Shown piece after piece: positions 1 to 6,450 of a stretch of DNA of 7,259 bases. Source of the DNA: Actinomycetota bacterium. Lineage in GTDB: Bacteria > Actinomycetota > Actinomycetes > S36-B12. A program made the position numbers and the translations under genes. The stretch covers positions 1-7,259 of the forward strand of contig WLND01000074.1 of assembly GCA_009726075.1 (NCBI GenBank), in the 5' to 3' direction. Position 1 is the stretch's first letter, and each line of letters opens with the position of its first letter. The notes under the pieces are model-generated. The model was not told the origin of the DNA. It ran no database searches and saw only the letters and a list, made by a program, of their open reading frames with translations.

Positions 1-1115
1 CCCTCGTAGATCTGGGTGATCTTCGCATCGCGCATCATGCGCTCGACCGGGAAGTCCTTGGTGTAGCCCGCACCGCCGAGCAGCTGCACGGCATCAGTCG
101 TGACCTTCATGGCCACGTCCGACGCGAAGCACTTCGCGGCTGCCCCGAAGAACGCGAGGTCGGCGTCGCCCCGCTCGGACTTTGCCGCCGCCACGTACAT
201 GAGCTGACGGGCCGCCTCGAGCTCCATGGCCATGTCGGCCAGCATGAACTGGATCCCCTGGAACTCCGAGATGCGCTTGCCGAACTGCTGGCGCTCCTTG
301 ACGTAGCCGAGCGAGAAGTCGAGGGCACCCTGGGCAATGCCGACCGCCTGCGCTCCGATGGTGATGCGCGTGTGGTCGAGGGTCTTCAGGGCCAGCTTGA
401 GGCCGGTGCCCGGTGCGCCGACGATGCGGTCGCCCGGGATGCGTACCTTGTCGAACAGCAGCTCGCGCGTCGGTGAGCCCTTGATGCCCATCTTGCGCTC
501 AGGCTCCCCGAAGGTGAACCCCGCATCGGACTTCTCGACGACGAAGGCGCTCACATTGCTGCCGCGCTTTCCATCAGGGTCGGTGACGGCCAGCACCGTG
601 TAGTACTCGGCCTCACCGGCGTTGCTAATCCACGACTTCTGGCCCGAGATGACCCAGTCGTCTCCATCGGCGACGGCCCGGCAGGTCATCGACGCCGTGT
701 CCGATCCGGCCTCGCGCTCCGAGAGGGCATAGGCGAAGAGGGCGTCGCCACGCGCGACGGGCGGGAGGTACTTGGCCTTCAGCTCGTCTGAGGCCGCGAT
801 GATCAGCGGCATCGTGCCCAGCTTGTTCACCGCGGGAATCAACGAGGACGAGGCACACGCTCGCGCCACCTCTTCGATCACGATGCAGGTTGCCAGGGCA
901 TCCGCACCGGCGCCCTCGTACTCCTCGGCAATATGAGGGGCATGGAACCCCGACGCCCGCAGCGCCTTATAGGCCGCATCGGGGAACGTGCTCGTCTCGT
1001 CGACCTCTGCCGCGTGCGGCGCGATGAGATCGGTCGAGATCTCGCGGATTGCATCGCGAATCGCGAGGTGATCCTCTGAGAGCCGATAGGTGTCGAAGTC
1101 TGCACCGCTACCCAT
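1..1115 (-). CDS. Acyl-CoA dehydrogenase, FadE25-like (3' end cut by window edge)
   Basis: FAD-dependent acyl-CoA dehydrogenase that would introduce the alpha,beta double bond into a short-chain acyl-CoA and pass electrons to ETF in the cytoplasm. I translated 371 complete codons from the ATG at 1115. The first family signature is at residues 130-142 (ALSEREAGSDTAS) and the second at 344-363 (QLLGGAGY...MMRD). The stretch ends KITQIYE, and Glu371 aligns with the catalytic base of the short/medium-chain subfamily (YEGT motif). The window stops two bases later, so roughly 10-20 C-terminal residues are missing. Segments such as LIPAVNKLGTM and ITIGAQAVGIAQGALD closely match what I recall of mycobacterial FadE25. 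The start is supported by a GAAGG ribosome site (1123-1127) 7 nt upstream and a gap of only 2 nt after the thiolase stop. As last visible gene of the operon it could act on butyryl-CoA or isobutyryl-CoA; substrate is inferred from context only. Confidence 0.93.
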   Translation of the reverse strand, partial: MGSGADFDTYRLSEDHLAIRDAIREISTDLIAPHAAEVDETSTFPDAAYKALRASGFHAPHIAEEYEGAGADALATCIVIEEVARACASSSLIPAVNKLGTMPLIIAASDELKAKYLPPVARGDALFAYALSEREAGSDTASMTCRAVADGDDWVISGQKSWISNAGEAEYYTVLAVTDPDGKRGSNVSAFVVEKSDAGFTFGEPERKMGIKGSPTRELLFDKVRIPGDRIVGAPGTGLKLALKTLDHTRITIGAQAVGIAQGALDFSLGYVKERQQFGKRISEFQGIQFMLADMAMELEAARQLMYVAAAKSERGDADLAFFGAAAKCFASDVAMKVTTDAVQLLGGAGYTKDFPVERMMRDAKITQIYE

Positions 1116-1117
1116 GA

Positions 1118-2317
1118 TCAGGCCTTCCCGGGAACGCGAACGATGAGTGCGTCGCCTTGGCCGCCGCCGCCGCACAGGGCCGCTGCGCCGACACCGCCTC
1201 CGCGACGCCTGAGCTCGAGGGCGAGGGCGAGGACGAGTCGAGCGCCGCTCATGCCGACCGGGTGGCCGAGTGCGATGGCACCGCCGTTGACATTCGTGAT
1301 GTCGGACGACACTCCGAGGTCCGCGGCCGAGGCAAGGGCAACACCAGCGAAGGCCTCGTTGATCTCGAGCAGGTCGAGGTCCTCCACGGCAAGTGAGCCG
1401 TCGCGCCGGAGAGCATCGCGGATGGCGCGCGCGGGCTGGACGACGAGTGACGGGTCGGGCCCGGCGACGTTGCCGTAGGCACCGACCTCGGCGAGCCAGG
1501 TCAGGCCGAGGGATTCAGCGCGGGCACGGCTCATCATGACCACCGCGGCGCCGCCGTCTGACAGCTGCGAGGCATTGCCGGCGGTAATGGTGCCGGGCTC
1601 GGTCGCTCCCGCAGGAGTGAATGCGGGACGGAGCTTTGCGAGGCTCTCGGCGGTGGTGGAGGGACGGACTCCCTCATCCTGCCCGAGCAGGAGTTCGCCC
1701 TTGGCGTTCATGACCGCGACGATCTCCTCGTCGAATCGGCCCTCGGCCGTCGCACTGGCTGCGCGTGCATGCGATTGGTTCGCGAACGCGTCCTGCGCCT
1801 CTCGAGTCAGGCCGTACGACGCCTGGTACTTCTCGGTCGCTGCACCCATCGAGATGCCGTCGAAGGCGCACGTGAGAGCGTCCTGATCGAGGGCATCGAC
1901 CATCCGGCCGGCCCCGTACTTCGTGCCCTTGCGCGAATCCAGAATCAGATGCGGGGCATTGGTCATCGATTCGAAGCCACCGGCGACGATCACGTCGTGC
2001 TCGCCGAGCCGAATGAGCTGGTCGGCGTAGGCAATGGCGCTCAGTCCCGACAGGCAGAGCTTGTTCAGCGTGATCGCCGGCACGTCGTAGCCGATGCCTC
2101 CGGCAAATGCCGCCTGACGTGCGGGGTTCGGGCCCACGCCCGCCTGCACCACGTTGCCCATGATCACTGCATCGACATCGGTAGCAGCGACTCCGGCACG
2201 GGTCAGCGCCTCGCGAATCGCGATGCCACCGAGCGCGGTGGCGCTGAGTCCCGAGAGGCTCCCGAGCAATCGGCCGATCGGCGTGCGAGCACCGGCGATG
2301 ATCACAGATGTGGTCAT
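1118..2317 (-). CDS. Acetyl-CoA C-acetyltransferase (thiolase)
   Basis: Thiolase, 399 aa, a normal length for the family. It would cleave acetoacetyl-CoA with CoA to two acetyl-CoA, or condense them in reverse. Visible catalytic elements are the acyl-accepting Cys88 in LNKLCLSGLSAI, the NEAF motif at 320-323, His352 in NVNGGAIALGHPVGMSGAR, and the proton-transfer Cys382 in LCGGGGQG. The usual form of that last motif is CxGGGQG, so it is intact here. The reading frame stays open upstream to an ATG at 2416, but that would add 33 residues overlapping the icmF 3' end and lacking thiolase character. The ATG at 2317 gives the expected N-terminus (TTSVIIAGARTPIG) and has a perfect AGGAGG site. The gene lies 32 bp after icmF and 2 bp before the dehydrogenase, so co-transcription is very likely. 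The sequence does not separate a biosynthetic (PhaA-type) from a degradative role; the operon favours degradation. Confidence 0.95.
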   Translation of the reverse strand: MTTSVIIAGARTPIGRLLGSLSGLSATALGGIAIREALTRAGVAATDVDAVIMGNVVQAGVGPNPARQAAFAGGIGYDVPAITLNKLCLSGLSAIAYADQLIRLGEHDVIVAGGFESMTNAPHLILDSRKGTKYGAGRMVDALDQDALTCAFDGISMGAATEKYQASYGLTREAQDAFANQSHARAASATAEGRFDEEIVAVMNAKGELLLGQDEGVRPSTTAESLAKLRPAFTPAGATEPGTITAGNASQLSDGGAAVVMMSRARAESLGLTWLAEVGAYGNVAGPDPSLVVQPARAIRDALRRDGSLAVEDLDLLEINEAFAGVALASAADLGVSSDITNVNGGAIALGHPVGMSGARLVLALALELRRRGGGVGAAALCGGGGQGDALIVRVPGKA

Positions 2318-2326
2318 GGTTGAACT

Positions 2327-2332
2327 CCTCCT
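2327..2332 (-). promoter_or_regulatory. Ribosome binding site of the thiolase gene
   Basis: On the minus strand this reads AGGAGG, a perfect anti-16S match, 9 nt before the ATG at 2317. It lies in the 32-bp spacer after the icmF stop and decides the start in favour of 2317 over the in-frame ATG at 2416. Confidence 0.85.
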
Positions 2333-2349
2333 AGATTGAGTGCTGAAGA

Positions 2350-5300
2350 TCAGACGTTGCGGCGGTACTGGCCGCCTACCTCGAAGAATGCCTCGCTGAT
2401 CTGGCCGAGCGAGCACGAGCGGACTGCGTCCATGAGCGCATCGAAGACGTTACCGCCCGTCGATGCCGCCTCCTTGAGCCGGGTAAGGGCTGCAGGTGCC
2501 TCGTCACGGTGCCGGGCATGGAAGTCGGCCAGGCGCTGCAATTGCGAATCCTTCTCCTCCTGGGTCCCGCGCGCCAGTTCAACGGTCGGGGGCACTGCCG
2601 CGCTTGCATCGGCAAGGAAGGTGTTGACCCCGATGATCGGCAGGCTGCCATCGTGCTTGCGGTGCTCGTAGAGCATGGACTCGTCCTGAATCCGACCCCG
2701 CTGGTAGCCGGTCTCCATGGCGCCGAGGACGCCGCCCCGATCAGCGATGCGCTCGAACTCGACGAGCACCGCCTCCTCGAGGAGTTCGGTGAGCTCATCG
2801 ACGATATGCGAGCCCTGGAGCGGGTTCTCGTTCGCCGACAGTCCCCACTCCTGATCGATGATCATCTGGATCGCGAGTGCCCGACGAACCGACTGCGCCG
2901 ACGGCGTCGTCACGGCTTCGTCATAGGCGTTGGTGTGCAGAGAGTTCGCGTTGTCGTACAGGGCGCACAGGGCCTGGAGCGAAGTCCGGATGTCGTTGAA
3001 GTCCATCTCCTGCGCGTGCAGGGAACGGCCGGACGTCTGCACGTGGTACTTCAGCTTCTGGGCTCGCTCATCCGCCCCGTACTTGTCGCGCATCGCGACG
3101 GCCCAGATGCGGCGCGCCACCCGGCCGAGCACCGTGTACTCGGCGTCCATCCCATTGGAGAAGAAGAACGACAGGTTTGGCGCGAAGTCATCGATCTTCA
3201 TGCCGCGCGCAAGATACGCCTCGACGTAGGTGAATCCGTTCGAGAGGGTGAACGCCAACTGGCTGATCGGGTTCGCCCCGGCCTCAGCAATGTGGTACCC
3301 GCTGATGGAGACCGAGTAGAAGTTCCGGACGGAATGGTCGATGAACCACTGCTGGATATCGGCCATGCAGCGCAGGGCGAACTCGGTGGAGAAGATGCAG
3401 GTGTTCTGCCCCTGATCCTCCTTGAGGATGTCGGCCTGAACGGTGCCGCGCACGGTCGCCAGCGCCCGCTCGCGCAGCTGCGCATCCTCGACGGCATCGG
3501 GCGCCCGGCCCTCCCGCTCGGCGAACTGGTCGCGCTGCTGGTCGATCGTCGTGTTGAGGAACATCGCGAGGATCGCCGGCGCCGGGCCGTTGATCGTCAT
3601 CGAGACCGATGTCGTGGGCGAACAGAGGTCGAAGCCGGCGTAGAGGTCGCGCATGTCGTCGAGCGTCGCGATCGAGACCCCCGATGTGCCGACCTTGCCG
3701 AAGATGTCTGGCTGCGGCGACGGGTCGCGGCCGTACAGGGTCACCGAGTCGAATGCGGTCGACAGGCGTGTTGCGGGCTGGCCAGCGCTGAGCAGGTGGA
3801 ACCGGCGGTTCGTGCGGGCGGCGTCGCCCTCGCCGGCAAACATGCGGGCCGGCGCCTCCTCCTTGCGCTTGAAGGGGAAGACTCCCGCGGTGAACGGAAA
3901 GTAGCCCGGCAGGTTCTCGGAGCGGATGAACCGCACGAGCGCGCCGTCCTCGTCATCACGGGGCAGCGAAACTCGGGGTACGCGCGAGCCCGACAGGGTA
4001 GTGACGGTCAGCGGCGTGCGAATCTCCTTGCCGCGGATGATGTAGACCTGCTCGTCGCCGACATACGTGTCGCGCAGCGCCGGCCAGTCGCGGAGCTGCT
4101 CTCGCACATCGCTGCTCAGCTGGCGACCGGTCTCGTCGATCAGGACGCCCACGGCCTGCGCTGCATCGCCTTGGCCCGAGCCTTCGAGCAGTGCGCGCGT
4201 GGCACCGAGTTGCTGCAGTGACCGTGCCGTTGCCGCCTGCCGCTCGGTATCGGCATGGTAGGAGCGGACGGTTTCGGCAATCTCAGCCAGGTACCGCTCG
4301 CGCCCCCGCGGCAGGATGCCAACGAGGCCGGTGGATGTGCGGCCGATGACGACTGGGAGCACGCCGTCGAAGTGCGCGAGCCCCTTCTCGCCCAACAACC
4401 CCTTGACGTACTGATACAGCGCCGAGACACCATCGTCGTCGAAACGAGCCGCGCTGGTGCCGAAGACCGGCATGTCCTCCCACGGAGTTCCGAAGGAGCC
4501 GCGGTTTCGCACCGTCTGCCGCGCCACATCGCGGCGGGCATCCTCAGCCCCCCGCCGCTCGTACTTGTTCACCGCGACGACATCGGCGAAGTCGAGCATG
4601 TCGATCTTCTCGAGCTGCGAGGGCGCCCCGTACTCAGGGGTCATGACGTAGAGCGAGGTGTCGACGTGCGGCACGATGGCGGCATCGCCCTGGCCGATCC
4701 CGGGGGTTTCGACGATGACGAGGTCGAAGCCGGATGCCTTGCACGCCGCGACGATGTCGTCGAGCGCGGCCGGAATCTGCTGGCCCGCATCGCGGGTGGC
4801 GAGCGACCTGAAGAAGATCACATCGGGGTCGATGGTGTTCATGCGGATACGGTCGCCGAGCAGCGCTCCGCCGCCGCGCCGGCGCGATGGGTCGATGGCG
4901 AGCACGGCGATGCGCAGCTTGTCCTGGCTATCTCGGCGGAAACGGCGAAGGAGCTCGTCGGTCAGCGAGGACTTGCCCGACCCTCCCGTGCCGGTGATGC
5001 CGAGCACGGGAGTGCTCGAGCCAGCGGCCGCGGTGCGAAGGGCCTCCGCCAGCGCCGGGTCGGTGCCCGCCTCGAGCACCGTGATTGCGCGCGCCAGGGC
5101 CGCCGGCGAGCCGGCGAGGACTGCCTCGAGATCAGCGCCGCCCGCCGCGAGATCGACGTCGCATTCGGTGACAAGCTGGTTGATCATGCCCGGGAGGCCA
5201 AGGCGCTGACCGTCCTGCGGGCTGAAGATATGGACGCCCTTGGCCCCGAGCTCGGCGATCTCCTCGGGCACGATGACTCCGCCGCCGCCGCCGTAGACCT

Positions 5301-5589
5301 TGACGTGGCTGGCTCCGCGCTCGGCGAGCCGCTCGACGAGGTAGCTGAAGTACTCGACGTGGCCGCCCTGGTACGACGAGATCGCAATGCCCTGGACGTC
5401 CTCCTGCAGCGCGGCCGTGACGACCTCATCCACACTTCGGTCGTGGCCGAGATGCACGACCTCAACGCCCTGGGACTGGAGAAGCCTGCGCATGATGTTG
5501 ATCGCCGCATCGTGACCATCGAACAGGCTCGCAGCAGTGACGAAGCGCACCGGATTGACCGGGACGTGGAGGTCAGGCGGCTGGGTCAT
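2350..5589 (-). CDS. icmF: Fused isobutyryl-CoA mutase IcmF (B12 domain + MeaB-like GTPase + mutase domain)
   Basis: Adenosylcobalamin-dependent radical mutase interconverting isobutyryl-CoA and n-butyryl-CoA; IcmF proteins also show slow isovaleryl-/pivalyl-CoA activity. The 1079 aa chain has the full IcmF layout. Residues ~14-140 are the cobalamin-binding domain, with FDGHDAAINIMRR and the lower-ligand candidate His26. Residues ~190-400 are a MeaB-like G-protein chaperone domain, with P-loop GTGGSGKSS (Lys206), DPSRRRGGGALLGDR (234-247), the VETPG switch region (293-297) and NKYE (341-344) as the NKxD-type base motif. Residues ~550-1079 are the mutase barrel, with SISGYHIAEAGA (His766), FAPNLSFF and NSLHTNAYDEA. 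Phe584 (RMFAGEG) and Gln728 (DQGQNTCIF) sit where methylmalonyl-CoA mutase has its substrate-selecting Tyr and Arg (RQYAGF, VRNTY). This pair is the IcmF signature and argues against a methylmalonyl-CoA substrate. The start has GAGGAG (5596-5601) 6 nt upstream. First gene of the operon; no frameshift seen. Confidence 0.97.
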   Translation of the reverse strand: MTQPPDLHVPVNPVRFVTAASLFDGHDAAINIMRRLLQSQGVEVVHLGHDRSVDEVVTAALQEDVQGIAISSYQGGHVEYFSYLVERLAERGASHVKVYGGGGGVIVPEEIAELGAKGVHIFSPQDGQRLGLPGMINQLVTECDVDLAAGGADLEAVLAGSPAALARAITVLEAGTDPALAEALRTAAAGSSTPVLGITGTGGSGKSSLTDELLRRFRRDSQDKLRIAVLAIDPSRRRGGGALLGDRIRMNTIDPDVIFFRSLATRDAGQQIPAALDDIVAACKASGFDLVIVETPGIGQGDAAIVPHVDTSLYVMTPEYGAPSQLEKIDMLDFADVVAVNKYERRGAEDARRDVARQTVRNRGSFGTPWEDMPVFGTSAARFDDDGVSALYQYVKGLLGEKGLAHFDGVLPVVIGRTSTGLVGILPRGRERYLAEIAETVRSYHADTERQAATARSLQQLGATRALLEGSGQGDAAQAVGVLIDETGRQLSSDVREQLRDWPALRDTYVGDEQVYIIRGKEIRTPLTVTTLSGSRVPRVSLPRDDEDGALVRFIRSENLPGYFPFTAGVFPFKRKEEAPARMFAGEGDAARTNRRFHLLSAGQPATRLSTAFDSVTLYGRDPSPQPDIFGKVGTSGVSIATLDDMRDLYAGFDLCSPTTSVSMTINGPAPAILAMFLNTTIDQQRDQFAEREGRAPDAVEDAQLRERALATVRGTVQADILKEDQGQNTCIFSTEFALRCMADIQQWFIDHSVRNFYSVSISGYHIAEAGANPISQLAFTLSNGFTYVEAYLARGMKIDDFAPNLSFFFSNGMDAEYTVLGRVARRIWAVAMRDKYGADERAQKLKYHVQTSGRSLHAQEMDFNDIRTSLQALCALYDNANSLHTNAYDEAVTTPSAQSVRRALAIQMIIDQEWGLSANENPLQGSHIVDELTELLEEAVLVEFERIADRGGVLGAMETGYQRGRIQDESMLYEHRKHDGSLPIIGVNTFLADASAAVPPTVELARGTQEEKDSQLQRLADFHARHRDEAPAALTRLKEAASTGGNVFDALMDAVRSCSLGQISEAFFEVGGQYRRNV

Positions 5590-5645
5590 CTCGGACTCCT
5601 CACGGACGGTTGCCTCCGGGTGGAGGGTCGTCCCCTGGCGATCAT
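5586..5645 (-). other. Possible 19-codon upstream ORF in the icmF leader
   Basis: An ATG created by an 11-bp repeat unit opens a 19-codon frame (MIARGRPSTRRQPSVRSPR) whose TGA overlaps the icmF ATG as ATGA. Four of its six Arg codons are AGG or AGA, unusual in high-GC actinobacteria. A second, 4-codon frame (MIRP, 5642-5656) ends in the same ATGA manner on this ATG. No ribosome binding site precedes either one, and the AGG codon near the end coincides with the icmF Shine-Dalgarno. Translation is therefore unproven and chance is a real alternative. Confidence 0.2.
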
Positions 5646-5744
5646 GGGCGGATCATGGGCGGATCTCGAACAGAACTGGGGCAGGACTTGGGCAGGACTT
5701 GGGCAGGACTTGGGCAGGACTTGGGCAGGACTTGGGCAGACCTT
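5635..5744. repeat. 11-bp phased tandem array, ten units, in the icmF-marR intergenic region
   Basis: Ten consecutive 11-bp units keep exact phase over 110 bp. Five are identical (GGGCAGGACTT, starting at 5679, 5690, 5701, 5712 and 5723). One right-hand copy differs at two bases (GGGCAGACCTT, 5734). Four left-hand copies are progressively diverged: GAACAGAACTG (5668, 7/11 to the consensus), GGGCGGATCTC (5657), GGGCGGATCAT (5646, 7/11) and CTGGCGATCAT (5635, 7/11 to its neighbour). The array lies 46-155 bp upstream of the icmF start and downstream of its proposed promoter, so it would be transcribed into the mRNA leader as repeated AAGUCCUGCCC. An 11-bp period is close to one helical turn, so each unit presents roughly the same DNA face. 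Function unknown: candidates are a cooperative protein-binding array, a leader RNA element, or a slippage-prone minisatellite. The array is free of stop codons over its identical units in all frames, which explains several spurious ORFs. Confidence 0.93.
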
Positions 5745-5784
5745 GATCGTGCACAGACGGCCCGACTGACCGGCAGATGACTGA

Positions 5785-5812
5785 ACAGTACCTCAGATGG
5801 TCGGACGTCCAA
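5785..5812 (-). promoter_or_regulatory. Predicted promoter of the icmF-thiolase-dehydrogenase operon
   Basis: On the minus strand the -35 is TTGGAC (5807-5812), followed by a 16-bp spacer and the -10 TACTGT (5785-5790), which fits the actinobacterial TANNNT consensus. Transcription would start near 5778 and give a leader of about 190 nt containing the whole 11-bp repeat array. The -35 lies inside the palindrome centred at 5806/5807. Predicted by eye only. Confidence 0.5.
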
Positions 5813-5813
5813 C
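5800..5813. promoter_or_regulatory. Candidate MarR operator: 14-bp near-perfect palindrome
   Basis: The plus strand reads GTCGGACGTCCAAC. Thirteen-base-long symmetry is broken only at one pair (5802/5811), and the core GGACGTCC is a perfect palindrome. The centre at 5806/5807 lies exactly between the -35 elements of the two divergent promoters. MarR-family dimers typically bind palindromes of this size between their own gene and a divergent target operon. Binding by the adjacent regulator is inferred. Confidence 0.5.
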
Positions 5814-5829
5814 TAACGGATGACAGAAT
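5801..5829 (+). promoter_or_regulatory. Predicted marR promoter, probably giving a leaderless mRNA
   Basis: The -35 is TCGGAC (5801-5806), then a 17-bp spacer and the -10 CAGAAT (5824-5829). The -10 ends 6 bp before the marR ATG at 5836, and no Shine-Dalgarno is visible. This placement is the usual sign of leaderless transcription in actinobacteria, with the transcript starting at or next to the A of the ATG. The -35 is one half of the palindrome. Confidence 0.45.
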
Positions 5830-5835
5830 ACCGAT

Positions 5836-6396
5836 ATGACGACCACGGCGACAGAGAACCCCCATCGCCCAAGCAGCTACGCGCCCAAGCAGGGCGACGC
5901 GCCCGGACTGCCCATCGACCCCATTGCCGAGGCGCACCGCCAGTGGATCGCGCACGGCTGGGTCGCGTCCGCGGACGGCATGGCGGCCATCACGTCGCTG
6001 ATGCGCGCCCAGCAGCTCGTCCTTGCCAGGGTCGAGGCGGTCCTTCGACCCTTCGGGATCACCTTCGCCCGGTACGAGGTGCTCATGCTCATCTACTTCA
6101 GCCGGCGGGGGTCGCTGCCGATGCGCACCATCGGGTCGCGGCTCCAGGTGCACCAGACGAGCGTGACCAATGCGGTGGACCGGCTGGAGGCAGCCGGCCT
6201 CGTCCAGCGGACTGCCCATCCCACCGATCGCCGCACCACGCTCATCGAGCTCACCGCAGCGGGACGCGGCCTGGCCGAGCGGGCGACGGAGGCCCTCAAC
6301 GACCGAGTCTTCGAGCACCCGGGCCTGACCGCCGACGCTGTCACAGACCTGGTCGGCACCCTCGCCACCCTTCGACATGCAGCCGGTGATTTCTGA
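5836..6396 (+). CDS. MarR-family transcriptional regulator
   Basis: Winged helix-turn-helix repressor/activator of the MarR family, 186 aa, dimeric and cytoplasmic by family analogy. Residues 1-35 are a Pro-rich, probably disordered extension. Helical dimerisation segments cover ~45-72 and ~144-182. The DNA-binding core runs from about 73 to 140: FARYEVLMLIYF, the recognition helix region QTSVTNAVDRLEAAGLV (107-123), and the wing RTAHPTDRRTTLIELTAAG (126-143) with the characteristic DRR. The start at 5836 is chosen because the protein begins well before the conserved core and a -10-like element sits 6 bp upstream; the ATG at 5820 belongs to another frame. It is divergent from the icmF operon with a shared palindrome, so it probably controls that operon and itself. 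The ligand is unknown; an acyl-CoA of the pathway is a reasonable guess, not visible in the sequence. Confidence 0.93.
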   Translation: MTTTATENPHRPSSYAPKQGDAPGLPIDPIAEAHRQWIAHGWVASADGMAAITSLMRAQQLVLARVEAVLRPFGITFARYEVLMLIYFSRRGSLPMRTIGSRLQVHQTSVTNAVDRLEAAGLVQRTAHPTDRRTTLIELTAAGRGLAERATEALNDRVFEHPGLTADAVTDLVGTLATLRHAAGDF

Positions 6397-6421
6397 CGGA
6401 GCAGGCAGCTGTCCCTAGACT
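6393..6421 (+). promoter_or_regulatory. Possible promoter for the PEP-utilising-like gene
   Basis: CTGACG (6393-6398, overlapping the marR stop), a 17-bp spacer and TAGACT (6416-6421, fits TANNNT) lie 30 bp before the next start codon. This would allow transcription independent of marR. Co-transcription from the marR promoter across the 54-bp gap is equally possible, since no convincing terminator is present. Confidence 0.35.
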
Positions 6422-6450
6422 CCGCACACCCACGAGAACCGGAGCGCGAC

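Noticed and set aside
2318..2416. 33-residue N-terminal extension of the thiolase (ATG at 2416)
   Set aside because: The extension overlaps the icmF 3' end and lacks thiolase homology, whereas the ATG at 2317 has a perfect AGGAGG site 9 nt upstream and yields the standard thiolase N-terminus.
2509..4221. 570-codon plus-strand open frame antisense to icmF
   Set aside because: The opposite strand encodes the conserved mutase domain with all family motifs. The antisense product is Arg/Val/Glu-rich with no recognisable fold, typical of a high-GC shadow frame.
4255..5769. 504-codon plus-strand open frame antisense to icmF, running into the repeat array
   Set aside because: It is a mirror of the icmF frame in high-GC DNA. 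Its product has no recognisable domain, and its end (WGRTWAGLGQD-type repeats) is just the 11-bp array read as 11-residue units.
5590..5778. Cobalamin riboswitch in the icmF leader
   Set aside because: It was looked for because IcmF uses B12. The leader is mostly the 11-bp array, and I found no convincing B12 box or conserved core; a short GGTCTGCC stretch near 5740 is too weak.
5774..5799. Direct repeat CAGATG at 5774 and 5794, 20 bp apart, flanking the icmF -10
   Set aside because: Two 6-bp matches in a short region are expected by chance, and there is no extension beyond six bases.
5653..6378. 241-codon minus-strand open frame across marR and the array
   Set aside because: It lies antisense to a convincing MarR gene, starts inside it, and ends in array-derived LPKSCPSPAQV repeats. 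Stop-free array units explain its length; no domain is visible.
6397..6424. CGGAG...CTCCG hairpin after marR as a terminator
   Set aside because: The stem is only 5 bp with an 18-nt loop, there is no following T-run, and it overlaps the -10-like TAGACT, so it is not a credible intrinsic terminator.
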